Below, piece after piece: positions 17,498 through 25,892 of a DNA stretch of 26,464 nt. The translations under genes were made by a program, and so were the position numbers. Below the pieces are notes generated by a model, which was given only the letters and a program-made list of their open reading frames with translations, did no database searches and was not told the origin of the DNA. Source of the DNA: Priapulus caudatus (taxonomy: Eukaryota; Priapulida; Priapulimorpha; Priapulimorphida; Priapulidae); NCBI RefSeq assembly GCF_000485595.1, contig NW_014578844.1:27202-53665 (forward strand), written 5' to 3'. Positions within the stretch are counted from its first letter, which is position 1. The number at the start of each line of letters is the position of its first letter.

Positions 17498-17513
17498 AAA
17501 AACTATGGGCGCC

Positions 17514-18972
17514 AATGAAAAAGAACACAAAAGACACCCCCTGGTTCAATCCAGAGCTACGCAGTCTACAGGTGCAGAAAAAAAAGAGCGAATATAAAAA
17601 AACAGTATTAAAAGCATGAAACAAGAAGATTATGTTGACTACAAACAAATTAGAAATCGATTTAATAACCTTAATTCCAAGGCAAAAAACAAATACTACA
17701 AAAACAAAAGTAATGAGGCAAAATCACCAAAGATAAATGGAAACTCATTAATGAAACGCTTAACAGATGTAGAGATAAAAAGAGCTATATACATGAAATC
17801 AAATCTAATAAAATTATCACCACAGACTTAAAAGACATAGCCACATATTAAAATTCAAAATTCTTAGACATGGGTAAATTTAGTAACCCAATACCTCCCT
17901 ATCTACAGAACATAAAAAATTGCTCAAGTCAGCATATACTAACACATCATTCTCATTCCAAGCTGTTAGTGAAGTGACAATATTAAACATTTTACAACAA
18001 ATGAACTCGAAAAGTCGTCTGGTCCTTCAGAAATTACCCATGTCAGTATTAATGATGAGTAAAAATATCCTGCACACGCTCATATCTCAAATAGCATATA
18101 TGTACGCCAAATGAACTCATGAGGAGTGAATTTGCGCTAATTTTGCAAACAGCTGAACGCAAACCCGTACATAAAAAAGGAGATAGAGATAATCCAGAGA
18201 ACTACAGACCTATCTCAATAGTTCATTGTTTTGGTAAGTTACTAGAAAAAGTATTATACACTCAAATCTGCGATTACCTAGAAAGAAACTCCCTCCCTAC
18301 TATACAAAATGCAATTTGGTTTTCGGAAAAATCACAGTACCACTGACGCACTAATTACGACTACAGAGTACTGGAGGCACAATTTGGACAATAACAAATT
18401 TGTAGCGACCGCATTTCTTGACTTAAGCAAAGGTTTTGACAGCATATCCCACAAAACATTGCTTCAAAAACTAAAACAAATATGATTTGACACATACTCT
18501 ACAACACTGATTCATGAATACTTAAGAGACAGAAAACAGAGAGTGAAAATTAACAACACCACATCAGAATGGGGGGCTATTGTTAGAGGAGTCCCACAGG
18601 GGACATTACTGGGACCGTTACTATTCTGCATATATGTACATCAACAATATACCAAACATACTCAAAAATGTTAACTGACCCAATATGCTGACGATACATG
18701 TATATATGCCACAAATTCAGATCCAAATGAGGCTGTTAATACACTGCAAATGAATGTGGAAAAAATTAAACAGGTATTCGATTACCAAAATTTACAAATG
18801 AACCCAGACAAAACAGAATTCATGCTATTTTGCCCCAACAGTAATAAAATTGTGGATACTAACAAAATTGAGTTGGAAATAAGTAACAACTCGATACCAC
18901 AATCGAGAACAGTAAAATTTTTAGGTATGTATATAGATCAGCATTTAACGTGAAATGACCATACTGACTACA
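17514..18972 (+). pseudogene. LINE reverse transcriptase, multiply disrupted
   Basis: This would copy LINE RNA at the insertion site. Linker: DTPWFNPELRSLQVQKKKSEY and YKQIRNRFNNLNSKAKNKYY. RT: VHKKGDRDNPENYRPISI, QICDYLERNSLPTIQ, motif A FLDLSKGFDSI (18414-18446; Ala to Gly), motif B RGVPQGTLLGPLLF (from about 18587), motif C YADDT (18684-18698), then MNPDKTEFMLF and VKFLGMYIDQHLT. The catalytic Asp residues survive, but stops (for example TGA at about 18484 and 18675, and in place of Trp at about 18951) and several frameshifts, including one at QNAIWF near 18310, destroy the protein. It is truncated after the thumb at about 18972. Confidence 0.85.
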
Positions 18973-20048
18973 TAGGTCTCTCTCCTACCCCTGAGCCATG
19001 CTGAAACAACCCCAAATAAAATCAATCCAAGAACAAGTGAGAAAATGTACACATGCAATTTATTTATATATATATACAAGAGCGTACAACGGTGAAATGC
19101 TGAAACCATGTTGCAGTATTAGTCGAATTAATCAACTTTCCGTTTTATTTTGACGATTCTTTGCAGTATTATCGATCAGCTGTCCTACCTTGTTAATATA
19201 AAACAAACGACTTGTCCCTACGATGCTCCTACGCTGAGATAATGAGCGGTGAAAATCTGGTATTTTCGCCAAAAACCATTAATCATTTAAAAAATTATAA
19301 AGTTGTTGTAGATTGATGTTTCCTGGTTTTCAATATTTTAATATTTATATATACGCAGGCTTTCATTTTTAAGGGGCGCGATCGCGCCCGCGCTCCACCG
19401 CGCACCCGAAATTGTGCCGTGGTACGTGCATCATCGCGCCTCATAAAAGTGGTTGAAATATCGCACACCAAAAGTCCCTTACTACTAGTAATACTGGCAA
19501 TGCCACCTGTCACAATTATTACAAAGGTTAGCGACACACAACAATTTGTGGTGTGTAAGTAACTGAACGTATGACAGAGGTACAGGTTACTACCCTCTGG
19601 TTTATCCAACTAGACAACAGCATCCAAATACAGGTACCTACACGGTAGCCACAAGTTACCTGCTCGTTTTCCATTATACGTGGCGAGAAGTGGTTTTCTG
19701 CCGACGTGAAACAGTCGTAGGGCTGGAGGGGCTACATACGTAGCTGCTACGTACAAGTAATTTGGCTAGTTTGTTGATGGATTGTAATGATATTTCGTGC
19801 TGAAATATGCAGATACATGGATTAGAGTCTCTAAGGATGAAGATCAGAATAAATAAAACAAGTTTATTTTTACATCCGATCAACTCTTTTATTAATCTGT
19901 GTGCTAGTGTTGGGTTGTTGGATGAAAAGAATGTAATCATGTCGAAGCCATTGAATGAATGAAGGTGAAGATGAATGATAATCAGTGGATTGACATGACA
20001 TCCCAATTTTCGTTTTCGATTTCACTCTAGACTGAGGATTGGTCATGA
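18973..20048. other. Intergenic stretch without a gene
   Basis: Mixed unique sequence. Points of note are a 16-bp perfect palindrome GGGCGCGATCGCGCCC (19374-19389) and a dispersed-repeat segment at 19646-19692. Open frames on the minus strand (19295-19609, 19674-20006) have no domain or coding-like composition. Confidence 0.5.
19646..19692 (+). repeat. Dispersed repeat, copy 1
   Basis: GGTAGCCACAAGTT, then CC, CTCG and TACGTGGCG, matching 23998-24043 in the same orientation with several substitutions. Confidence 0.55.
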
Positions 20049-20059
20049 TTCCATCATCA

Positions 20060-20215
20060 CACCCCAAGAGGCATGATGGAGAGCCCTCAAGTTGCTCTCC
20101 ATCATCCCTTTTGAGGGTGTTGATTTTTAGTGGAGCTCTCCATCATATCATACCTCTTAAGGGTGTGATTTTTTAGTGGAGCTCTCCATTATGCCTCTTA
20201 AGGGTGTGATTATGG
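20060..20215. repeat. Tandem and inverted ~45-bp repeat
   Basis: Three plus-strand copies of GCTCTCCATCAT, CCTCTTAAGGGTGTGATTTT and TTAGTGGA lie at about 20093, 20134 and 20182. One inverted copy (CACCCCAAGAGGCATGATGG) precedes them at 20060-20084, so the stretch can fold back. Confidence 0.75.
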
Positions 20216-20720
20216 AGCGTGAAAAGACCCGCTATGGTGTCCTAGGGGAGTCATTAGTAGTACTCCTGTACTTTTCAAATCTGAAAGCCTGTATACGAGT
20301 ATATGATGCTTATTTATGCTCGCGCCAACGCAAGTTGCAACGCTATGGTATGTTATGTCGTTTCGGGTTTTCCGCATTCCTATCTAAAAACATGCGCAGT
20401 GGAAACATGGCGGTTGGCGGTGAAAGTGAAATTTGGTTCGGCTCTTGAAATTTACACTGTGCACAGCGAACTAAGGTATTGGTTTTAATAACAATGCTGG
20501 AATACTATAAGGTGAAGGTTATACTTAATACTAAACAAGGCAGAAATGCTTAGATGATCATTTTATTTGAGATATACGTAATTGTTCGGTAGTTTTTGTA
20601 GAGATACAAGATTTTCCAATGGATGGATGTCAGGCTGTGTATATCGACGGGAGTCACACAGCCTGGTTGGGTTATATCGGATGTAGAGACAAGCGGTTGG
20701 TCGTTTTAGAGAGCAAAGAA
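20216..20720. other. Intergenic stretch, nothing recognised
   Basis: Short open frames (20176-20448 plus) show no domain and start within the repeat above. They are treated as chance. Confidence 0.45.
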
Positions 20721-20721
20721 G

Positions 20722-21223
20722 GACGTGGATATTCGTCCTAGCATCAGACACCTGTTCGTATGCGCTATTCGTCCGAGCAGTTGTTGCGAATGCGCTGTTC
20801 ATGTTGTATTACATAAATGTAATATAATGCTAGTCTAGGGAGTCACCTACTCCCTAACCACGCCTACTCTCTACCCCCAACCCTAACCCTAACACTAACT
20901 ATAAACCGGCTCGGCTCTCTCATATACGCGAGTCATAGTACCAAACACTATCTATGGTGTATAACCACATACGCAACGCATGTATGCAGGGGCGTCACAG
21001 CCGTAGGGCTGCCGTAGCAAAACGCTACGGGCCCCCAGCCTAAATTAATTTAGAGCGTCTAGATTTCAAAATTTTGCTCAGCCCCCCAGCCCTTCACACT
21101 TCCTACCTCCGGCTCTCGTGCCGTGCGCCTGCGGCATGCAACATGAACAGCGCATGCGCAACAACTGCTTGGACAGATAGCGCATACGAACAGGTGTCCG
21201 ATGCTCGGACGAATATCCACGTC
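20722..21223. mobile_element. MULE-like non-autonomous element with 85-bp TIRs
   Basis: Inverted repeats of 85 bp (20722-20806 and 21139-21223), about 93% identical, have outer ends reading GACGTGGATATTCGTCC. They are flanked by a perfect 10-bp direct repeat GAGCAAAGAA (20711-20720 and 21224-21233). Long TIRs with 9-10-bp duplications are the signature of the Mutator superfamily. The 330-bp interior has no coding capacity and includes a telomere-like CCCTAA stretch (20871-20900). Open frames in the two TIRs encode the same peptide in opposite directions and are not genes. Confidence 0.8.
20831..20906 (+). repeat. GTCTAGGGAGTC / CCCTAA cassette, copy 1
   Basis: GTCTAGGGAGTC-A-CCTACTCCCTAACC is followed by imperfect CCCTAA repeats. 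It is closely related to 23042-23118, which lies inside a different TIR element. Confidence 0.65.
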
Positions 21224-21233
21224 GAGCAAAGAA

Positions 21234-21470
21234 TGCTGCTTAACACAATACCATGAATTTAGTCTAGACTCGCAGACAAAGTCGAATAATATTGCCGTGA
21301 AATAGCACTATTTTCCCGTTGTACACTCTAGTCTAGGTATTATCAGGTACTATTAGCTCCTCTCCGGGTATAAATCTCCTGCCCCTGGTATTATTAGCTC
21401 TTGCCAGTCTTGGTTGTATGTGTAATTTGTAGGCAGTGTCTAAACGACCGGACCCGGTTTCGGAGTCCTG
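21234..21470. other. Short intergenic stretch
   Basis: Nothing recognised except a small duplication of GGTA(T/C)TATTAGCTC (about 21346 and 21391). Confidence 0.4.
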
Positions 21471-22228
21471 GGGCCGGTTTCACGAAGCGTACTTTACTTA
21501 AGTATGATTAAATCACTAATCATACTTAACTTCCTGTAATTATGATTAGTTAATCATACTTAAAAATCTGTTTCAAGTACATATTCCAACATATTTACAT
21601 ATTTAAGTACATATTTAACTAATCACATAAGTAGCCGACTTCAAGTTCAACATGAATCGACTGGTACTCGCTCCCCTCTCGGCTTAGTTACTCGATGGGA
21701 CCTAGTGTAGTGCCTCTAGGGTAGACGACTACGGTTCGACAGACGTTAGTTCACAACGCGTGTCCAGTAGTAGGATTCAGAGTCCGCTCCTGTCGGTGTA
21801 TTAAGGCAGGACGGCGATGAACACGTAGCAGATAACAGGTAGTACCAGATGAACAGAACACGGTGAGATGCGGTTAACGATACGGGGATATAGCTTTTAT
21901 TGCGTGTTACTAATGTACAAATGATTCCCCTGCATTCGTATATGCAGCGGACCTTTTAATAGTTTTATTGATCCCGTCTAATATCTACGCGTCGCCGGCT
22001 CCGTCTGCTTCCCTCACGTTCGTCCTTGTCTTGCGTGGATCCACAGTCTCCCAGGTGTCTCCCTCGCAGTCGCTCCTAGCTCTACCAGAATGCCGTTCTT
22101 CGCCCGTTTTATTCCCCTCTCCCGTTCGGCTCTGGTTTACACCTACCTGAAAAACCGGTGCGTCTACCCTCTCTACAAATCCGCTGCCGTTCGCTCTCTC
22201 TCTGTTCCTTCCTCCCTCTCCCTAGACT

Positions 22229-22490
22229 TGAAAACAACTCTCCCTCTTTTCCGTCGTCCTCGGCTGCCTCTTCTCCTTCTCCTTCTTCTTCCTCTTCCTG
22301 TTCTTCCTGGACCTGTACCTATAACTCCCTCTTCCTCTTTCTCTTCGTCCTCGGCTGCTTCTTCTCCTTCTTCTTCTTCCTCCTACCTAGCCTGAAAATA
22401 ACTCTCCCTCTTTTCCGTCGTCCTCGGCTGCCTCTTCTCCTTCTCCTTCTTCTTCCTCTTCCTGTTCTTCCTGGACCTGTACCTATAACT
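22229..22490 (+). repeat. 164-bp tandem duplication, CT-rich
   Basis: The segment starting TGAAAACAACTCTCCCTC (about 22229) recurs with offset 164 (22393) through to CCTGTACCTATAACT (about 22490). The surrounding Ser/Leu/Pro-rich frames are composition artefacts. Confidence 0.85.
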
Positions 22491-22943
22491 GCCTGAGCTG
22501 CGATTCTGTGCTCCTTTTATACCCGCTGGCAACACCCCCCCCCTAGGGCGTTGCGCCCTCCGTACCTGGCAGTACCGTGCATGACTCATTGCAATGTCGC
22601 AACCCGACCGCCCGTGCTTGGCACCGATTATTGCGTCATCGCAGGCAACTCATTTCTAAGTGAATATTCCTCGTTTTCGCCCGACAGGCGGCAGCAGCAG
22701 TATGATCCAATATGGCTGCGCCCAGGGGTGTGCGTGTTGACATATATTTATGTGCAATCTATATCTTATCCTCTCTTTAGTCAATATATATCGTTACTCT
22801 CTCTATACGGTGAGTTCAGTCTATTGGTCACGATCTAGTCTACTAGTCCCGTAAGTGATACACCCCCGAGATCTCCACACTAGTACTACCTACATATCTT
22901 CTAGTACTAGCAACTAATTATGCTGAGAGGGTCTATGTCCCCC

Positions 22944-23155
22944 GGGTACTGCCGGAACGTACCTGGGTACGGTCCGGTATACCGGAACGTACCCTGGCAC
23001 TATCTAATATGCCGAACCGTACCTGGCCTACTCCACTAACGAGTCTAGGGAGTCGCCTACGCCTACTCCCTAACCCGAACCCTAATCCTAACCCTAACCC
23101 TAATGCTAACCCTAACCATATCCAATAGTGACCAGGGTACGTTCCGGCAGTACCC
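22944..23155. mobile_element. 212-bp MITE with perfect 20-bp TIRs
   Basis: The TIR GGGTACTGCCGGAACGTACC at 22944-22963 has its exact complement at 23136-23155. Two further related GCCG/CCGGAACGTACC-TGG motifs follow the left TIR at about 30-bp spacing (about 22982 and 23012). The 12-bp palindrome CCGGTATACCGG is at 22974-22985. The interior carries the GTCTAGGGAGTC/CCCTAA cassette. Confidence 0.8.
23042..23118 (+). repeat. GTCTAGGGAGTC / CCCTAA cassette, copy 2 (telomere-like)
   Basis: GTCTAGGGAGTCGCCTACGC and CTACTCCCTAACC are followed by several CCCTAA/CCTAAT units, equivalent to the metazoan telomere motif TTAGGG on the other strand. Compare 20831-20906. Confidence 0.7.
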
Positions 23156-23783
23156 TGGGGCAAGGAGCTACATATAACAAGGAGAAGAAGCAGATTGGCT
23201 GTGTGCTTTTCGCCTCAAGGACGCCATTATGGACCATAATCAGCTGAAACGGCTGTGCAGATCCGTCCCCCAGAGACAATAGAACACTAATCTGTTCTGG
23301 AGCAATATGACCAAATATGCAAATATTTGGGCCAGATATGGCGGCGCTTCCTCTCCTTGTTATAACTTATATGTAGCTCCTTGCCCTCGGGGACATAGAC
23401 CCTATGAGCACTAATTATGATTAGTGGATTTAATCATATGCCCCCGAGTAGGATAAACTATTGTGATTAACTTAATCATGATTAAAGTTAATTACGCTTT
23501 GTGAAACAGTCACTTCAATTTAAGTACGAGAAGTTAATCATGATTAGTGATTTAATCACGATTCAATACTTAAGTACGCTTCGTGAAACCGGCCCCTGAA
23601 AACTAAACAACTGGCTCTCTTCTCTGATTGGTCAGTTTCCGAACATAACAGGACAAATATATAATAATATGAATAGGACAATTTTTAATGCAAAACATAA
23701 AGAAATATATTTAATTCCGAACATAAACAAAAGTTACAGAACAGAAACAAATAAAATACAAAGCAATATACAATTAGAAAAAA

Positions 23784-23862
23784 AAACATCTTATGGGATT
23801 CGAACACAGACCCTTACTATCACGAAGCGAATGCTCTATACCGCTGAGTCACTTACTGACTT
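23784..23862 (-). repeat. tRNA-like (Pol III) module on the minus strand, probable SINE head
   Basis: Read on the minus strand, box A is TGACTCAGCGGT (complement of 23840-23851) and box B is GTTCGAATCC (complement of 23796-23805), at tRNA spacing. A T-run follows (complement of about 23779-23787). The stems pair imperfectly, so a working tRNA is unlikely. It is a different tRNA ancestor from the module at 3671-3745. Confidence 0.55.
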
Positions 23863-23997
23863 AGAACTACTTGGCAGTCGTAGATATAGTCATAGACCCT
23901 AACCCTAGCTCTAGTACTATAGGCTATAGAGTAACGAAGTGATGACGTCACGGTGGCATGACAATGAGCCTGCTGGTTCTACACAATCATATGCTCT

Positions 23998-24043
23998 GGT
24001 AGCCACAAGTTCCCATCTCGCTTAACACTACGTGGCGTAACAG
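23998..24043 (+). repeat. Dispersed repeat, copy 2
   Basis: GGTAGCCACAAGTT then CCC, CTCG and TACGTGGCG, related to 19646-19692. Confidence 0.55.
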
Positions 24044-24099
24044 TACGCCGTGTAACTAGTCGGAGAGCCTGGTCGGTTTAATGCTCTGGTAACATTAAC

Positions 24100-24201
24100 T
24101 GTGTGTCGTGTTTTGTACCCGATTGTAACCATCATTCTGAGAGTCATTATTGCAGTTTTTATAGATTTCCAAAGGATGGAAGTGAAAAGCAACGGAAAAA
24201 A
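24100..24201 (+). pseudogene. THAP-type zinc-finger N-terminal fragment
   Basis: The plus-strand frame starting at TGT 24100 reads CFVPDCNHHSESHYCSFYRF then PKDGSEKQRKK. It matches the opening of a THAP finger: C-x4-C, a Ser/His stretch, then F-x-R-F-P-K-D. The later C-x2-H ligands and AVPTIF-like box are absent, because the sequence becomes AT-rich (AAAAAAAATAAAATAATTAAC). THAP fingers bind DNA in P-element transposases and their host relatives. There is no start codon or downstream domain here, so it is a relic. Confidence is limited by the short length. Confidence 0.45.
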
Positions 24202-24410
24202 AATAAAATAATTAACAACAACAAAATTTAAAAAATTCATTAAATATTGTAAGATCGACTTGCTACCGATGCTTTACCGCTGTCTGCAGCGCACACACTC
24301 GTGTTTTACGTACGCACAACATTTTCACGCAGTTAACGTTATGGAGCCAGTGGCTTGTGTAGAACCAGCCCGTGCGTTGTCTTGCCAACGTGACGTCACA
24401 CTTCGGTACT

Positions 24411-24897
24411 CTATAGCCCGCGTACATTGGGCTGCCTTCGGGTGGCACGATTTCTTCACTATGTCGGGACTAGATGCACCCGAACGTGATTTAATCCGAA
24501 CGCGTAGTCCGACCGAGTTGTACCAAATCTCCGGAGGTTGGTCGAGCTCGTTTCAAGATGGCGGGCGTTAGTGGAAGGCGTTGGTAATTTCATTATGAAA
24601 AAGATTATCTTCGGGCAGTTGAACTGGAAATTTGTCCACTAACACCTAATGCTTGAGTGGACTCATCAAACTAAGCTGTCTGAGAAGAATTTGTTCATCA
24701 TTGTCCATAATCATACTCAAAAACTCATAAAAACATGCTGAAGCGCGATTCTGTATGGGCGCCGCCATTTTGAATAAACCACGGTCGGTACTAATCCCAT
24801 TCGGCTGTGATGGATGCCCGGTAGTCGTCTGGTCGGAACCGAGGTATCACAGCCGAAGGCGGCCTTGACTGCCGCAGTCAATGTACGCGGGCTATAG
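24411..24897. mobile_element. TIR-bounded segment with perfect 19-bp ends
   Basis: CTATAGCCCGCGTACATTG at 24411-24429 and its exact complement at 24879-24897 are flanked by TACT on both sides (24407-24410 and 24898-24901), a possible 4-bp duplication. Inner related GCCTTCGG sequences extend the arms. An internal TTCGGCTGTGAT hairpin lies near the right end. The left end overlaps the right arm of the THAP block by 8 bp. Open frame 24260-24571 has no domain. Confidence 0.6.
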
Positions 24898-24910
24898 TAC
24901 TAGTACTACT

Positions 24911-25053
24911 AGTCCGAGATTCCTCTGACCAATACCCACACCGACGATTTTGGTGGTTTTGGTGTGGGTTAGATGGTGTGGTGTTGGTGGTCTAACCCAC
25001 ACCAAAACCACCAAAATCGTCGGTGTGGGTTTTGGTCAGAGGAATCTCGGACT
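24911..25053. repeat. Near-perfect hairpin (63-bp arms, 17-bp loop)
   Basis: Arms 24911-24973 and 24991-25053 differ at one position. TAGTACTACTAG occurs directly on both sides (24901-24912, 25055-25066), like a target duplication. The arms are made of GGTGTGGGTT, GATTTTGGTGG and CCGAGATTCCTCTGACC. Confidence 0.9.
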
Positions 25054-25066
25054 ATAGTACTACTAG

Positions 25067-25361
25067 AGCTACTCTAACCCTAACCGGCCCGAATTCCCGT
25101 CACCTTCCTCTGCTAGGGCCCTGAAATCTATGTCCGTATTTGCGCGTGACATTTACGGACTCATATTACTTGCTCTCCGCAGTAAATTACCTGGAAATCC
25201 GTTAGTATTCCACCTTTTTTTGGGAACTCATAAATCACCTCACACAAGATCCGACATTGTTATTGACTGTACCCTACTGCCCTCTCGCGGCAATATTATG
25301 CATTCGCCGCCCCACCTCTTCCACTGATCTCTATAAAACATCTGGATAGGGAGTGTCTATA
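25067..25361. other. Short intergenic stretch
   Basis: No gene was recognised. A CTAACCCTAACC remnant is at 25073-25085. The 65-codon frame 25130-25327 has no domain. Confidence 0.4.
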
Positions 25362-25743
25362 TTCAGGCCGGTACGGGAGATTACGGTACGCATATATTTG
25401 CTAATATATTGACTATATCGCGCGTCAATAACTCAATATTCACAGAGAGTATAGCTAAGACATGTGTCTATAGGTATCTAGAATATATTATGCAAATGAT
25501 CTCCCGTACCGGCTTGAATTCATATACTCTCTGTGAATATTGAGTTTATTGACGCACGATTAGTCAATATAGCAAATATATGCGCGCGAAGTGAATTACA
25601 GATGATTAAATTTCTAAAATTCTAGATACCTATAGACACATGTCTTAGCTATACTCTCTGTGAATATTGAGTTTATTGACGCGCACGATTAGTCAATATA
25701 TAGCAAATATATGCGTACCGTAATCTCCCCGTACCGGCCTGAA
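25362..25743. mobile_element. Fold-back (long-TIR) element, 382 bp
   Basis: Arms 25362-25484 and 25619-25743 are about 95% identical inverted repeats starting TTCAGGCCGGTACGGG. An extra inverted end (GATCTCCCGTACCGGCTTGA, 25498-25517) and a direct copy of part of the right arm (25523-25583 versus 25650-25713) sit in the middle. It may therefore be two nested or duplicated copies. Confidence 0.85.
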
Positions 25744-25892
25744 GACAAATAGGCTACCTAATTTTAAACAAGCAAGTCCACGTAAAACTGTTTGACGCCT
25801 GGGATGCCTACATCAAACATGAGAAGACTGCAAACCAACTTCTCAACATATGTGCACACCTGAACGGGCCAACTATTGAATAGATACCGTAT

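Larger units (their letters stand above)
15584..17513 (+). mobile_element. Composite insertion inside the LINE
   Basis: About 1.93 kb with no LINE homology. It contains, in order, a CT microsatellite, an exon-like ORF, unique sequence, a roughly 180-bp direct repeat with nuclear-receptor-like sites, a GGACG-rich tract and a terminal hairpin. The last two features resemble the 3' tail of repeat families common in marine invertebrates. Bases 16,600-17,120 show nothing recognisable. Its ends are inferred only from the break in LINE coding. Confidence 0.45.
15234..18972 (+). mobile_element. Non-LTR retrotransposon (LINE) fragment, split by a 1.9-kb insertion
   Basis: Two coding segments in the same orientation fit one LINE ORF2: the endonuclease C-terminus (15234-15583), then the linker and RT (17514-18972). 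The reading can be bridged directly from IKQVP to the lysine-rich start of the second segment, which implies an insertion of 15584-17513. GTGCC/GCGCC at the two edges may be a degenerate target duplication. Both ends of the LINE are missing. Motifs resemble the jockey/CR1/RTE-like groups; no finer call is possible without alignment. Confidence 0.75.
22928..23403. mobile_element. Small TIR element, split by another in its left TIR
   Basis: The right TIR (23353-23403) reads, in reverse, AGGGTCTATGTCCCC, GAGGG and CAAGGAGCTACATAT, then AACAAGGAG. The left TIR has the same parts, but its first 15 bp (22928-22942) are separated from the rest (23161-23184) by the element at 22944-23155. The interior shows no coding. 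Confidence 0.75.
21471..23595. mobile_element. 2.1-kb TIR element (GGGCCGGTTTCACGAAGC ends), non-autonomous
   Basis: Left arm 21471-21523 and right arm 23540-23595 are inverted copies sharing GGGCCGGTTTCACGAAGCGT, ACTTAAGTAT and GATTAAATCACTAATCAT; a short insertion or deletion separates the blocks. The flanks show CTG on both sides (21468-21470, 23596-23598), suggesting a 3-bp target duplication as in PIF/Harbinger-type elements. No transposase was found. The interior holds a CT-rich duplicated stretch and nested smaller TIR elements (22928-23403). Confidence 0.75.
23922..24418. mobile_element. Long-TIR block containing a THAP-like fragment
   Basis: Left arm 23922-23988 and right arm 24353-24418 are inverted copies (about 85%). 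They share GGCTATAGAGTA, CGAAGTG, TGACGTCAC, TGGCA and GCTGGTTCTACACAA. Each arm holds a perfect CRE-type TGACGTCA (23942-23949; 24391-24398). The roughly 360-bp interior has the THAP-like fragment and one copy of a dispersed repeat (23998-24043). No target duplication is clear. Confidence 0.65.

Noticed and set aside
20563-21256. Two small ORFs sharing NSA-ATTA-T-SAYEQVSDARTNIHV on opposite strands
   Set aside because: They are the two TIRs of the MULE-like element, not genes.
22090-22589. Ser/Pro/Leu-rich and Lys/Arg-rich frames
   Set aside because: Created by a CT-rich 164-bp duplication; no domain.
22933-23163. Gly/Leu-repeat minus-strand ORF (GLGLGLGFGLG)
   Set aside because: Antisense translation of the CCCTAA repeats within a MITE.
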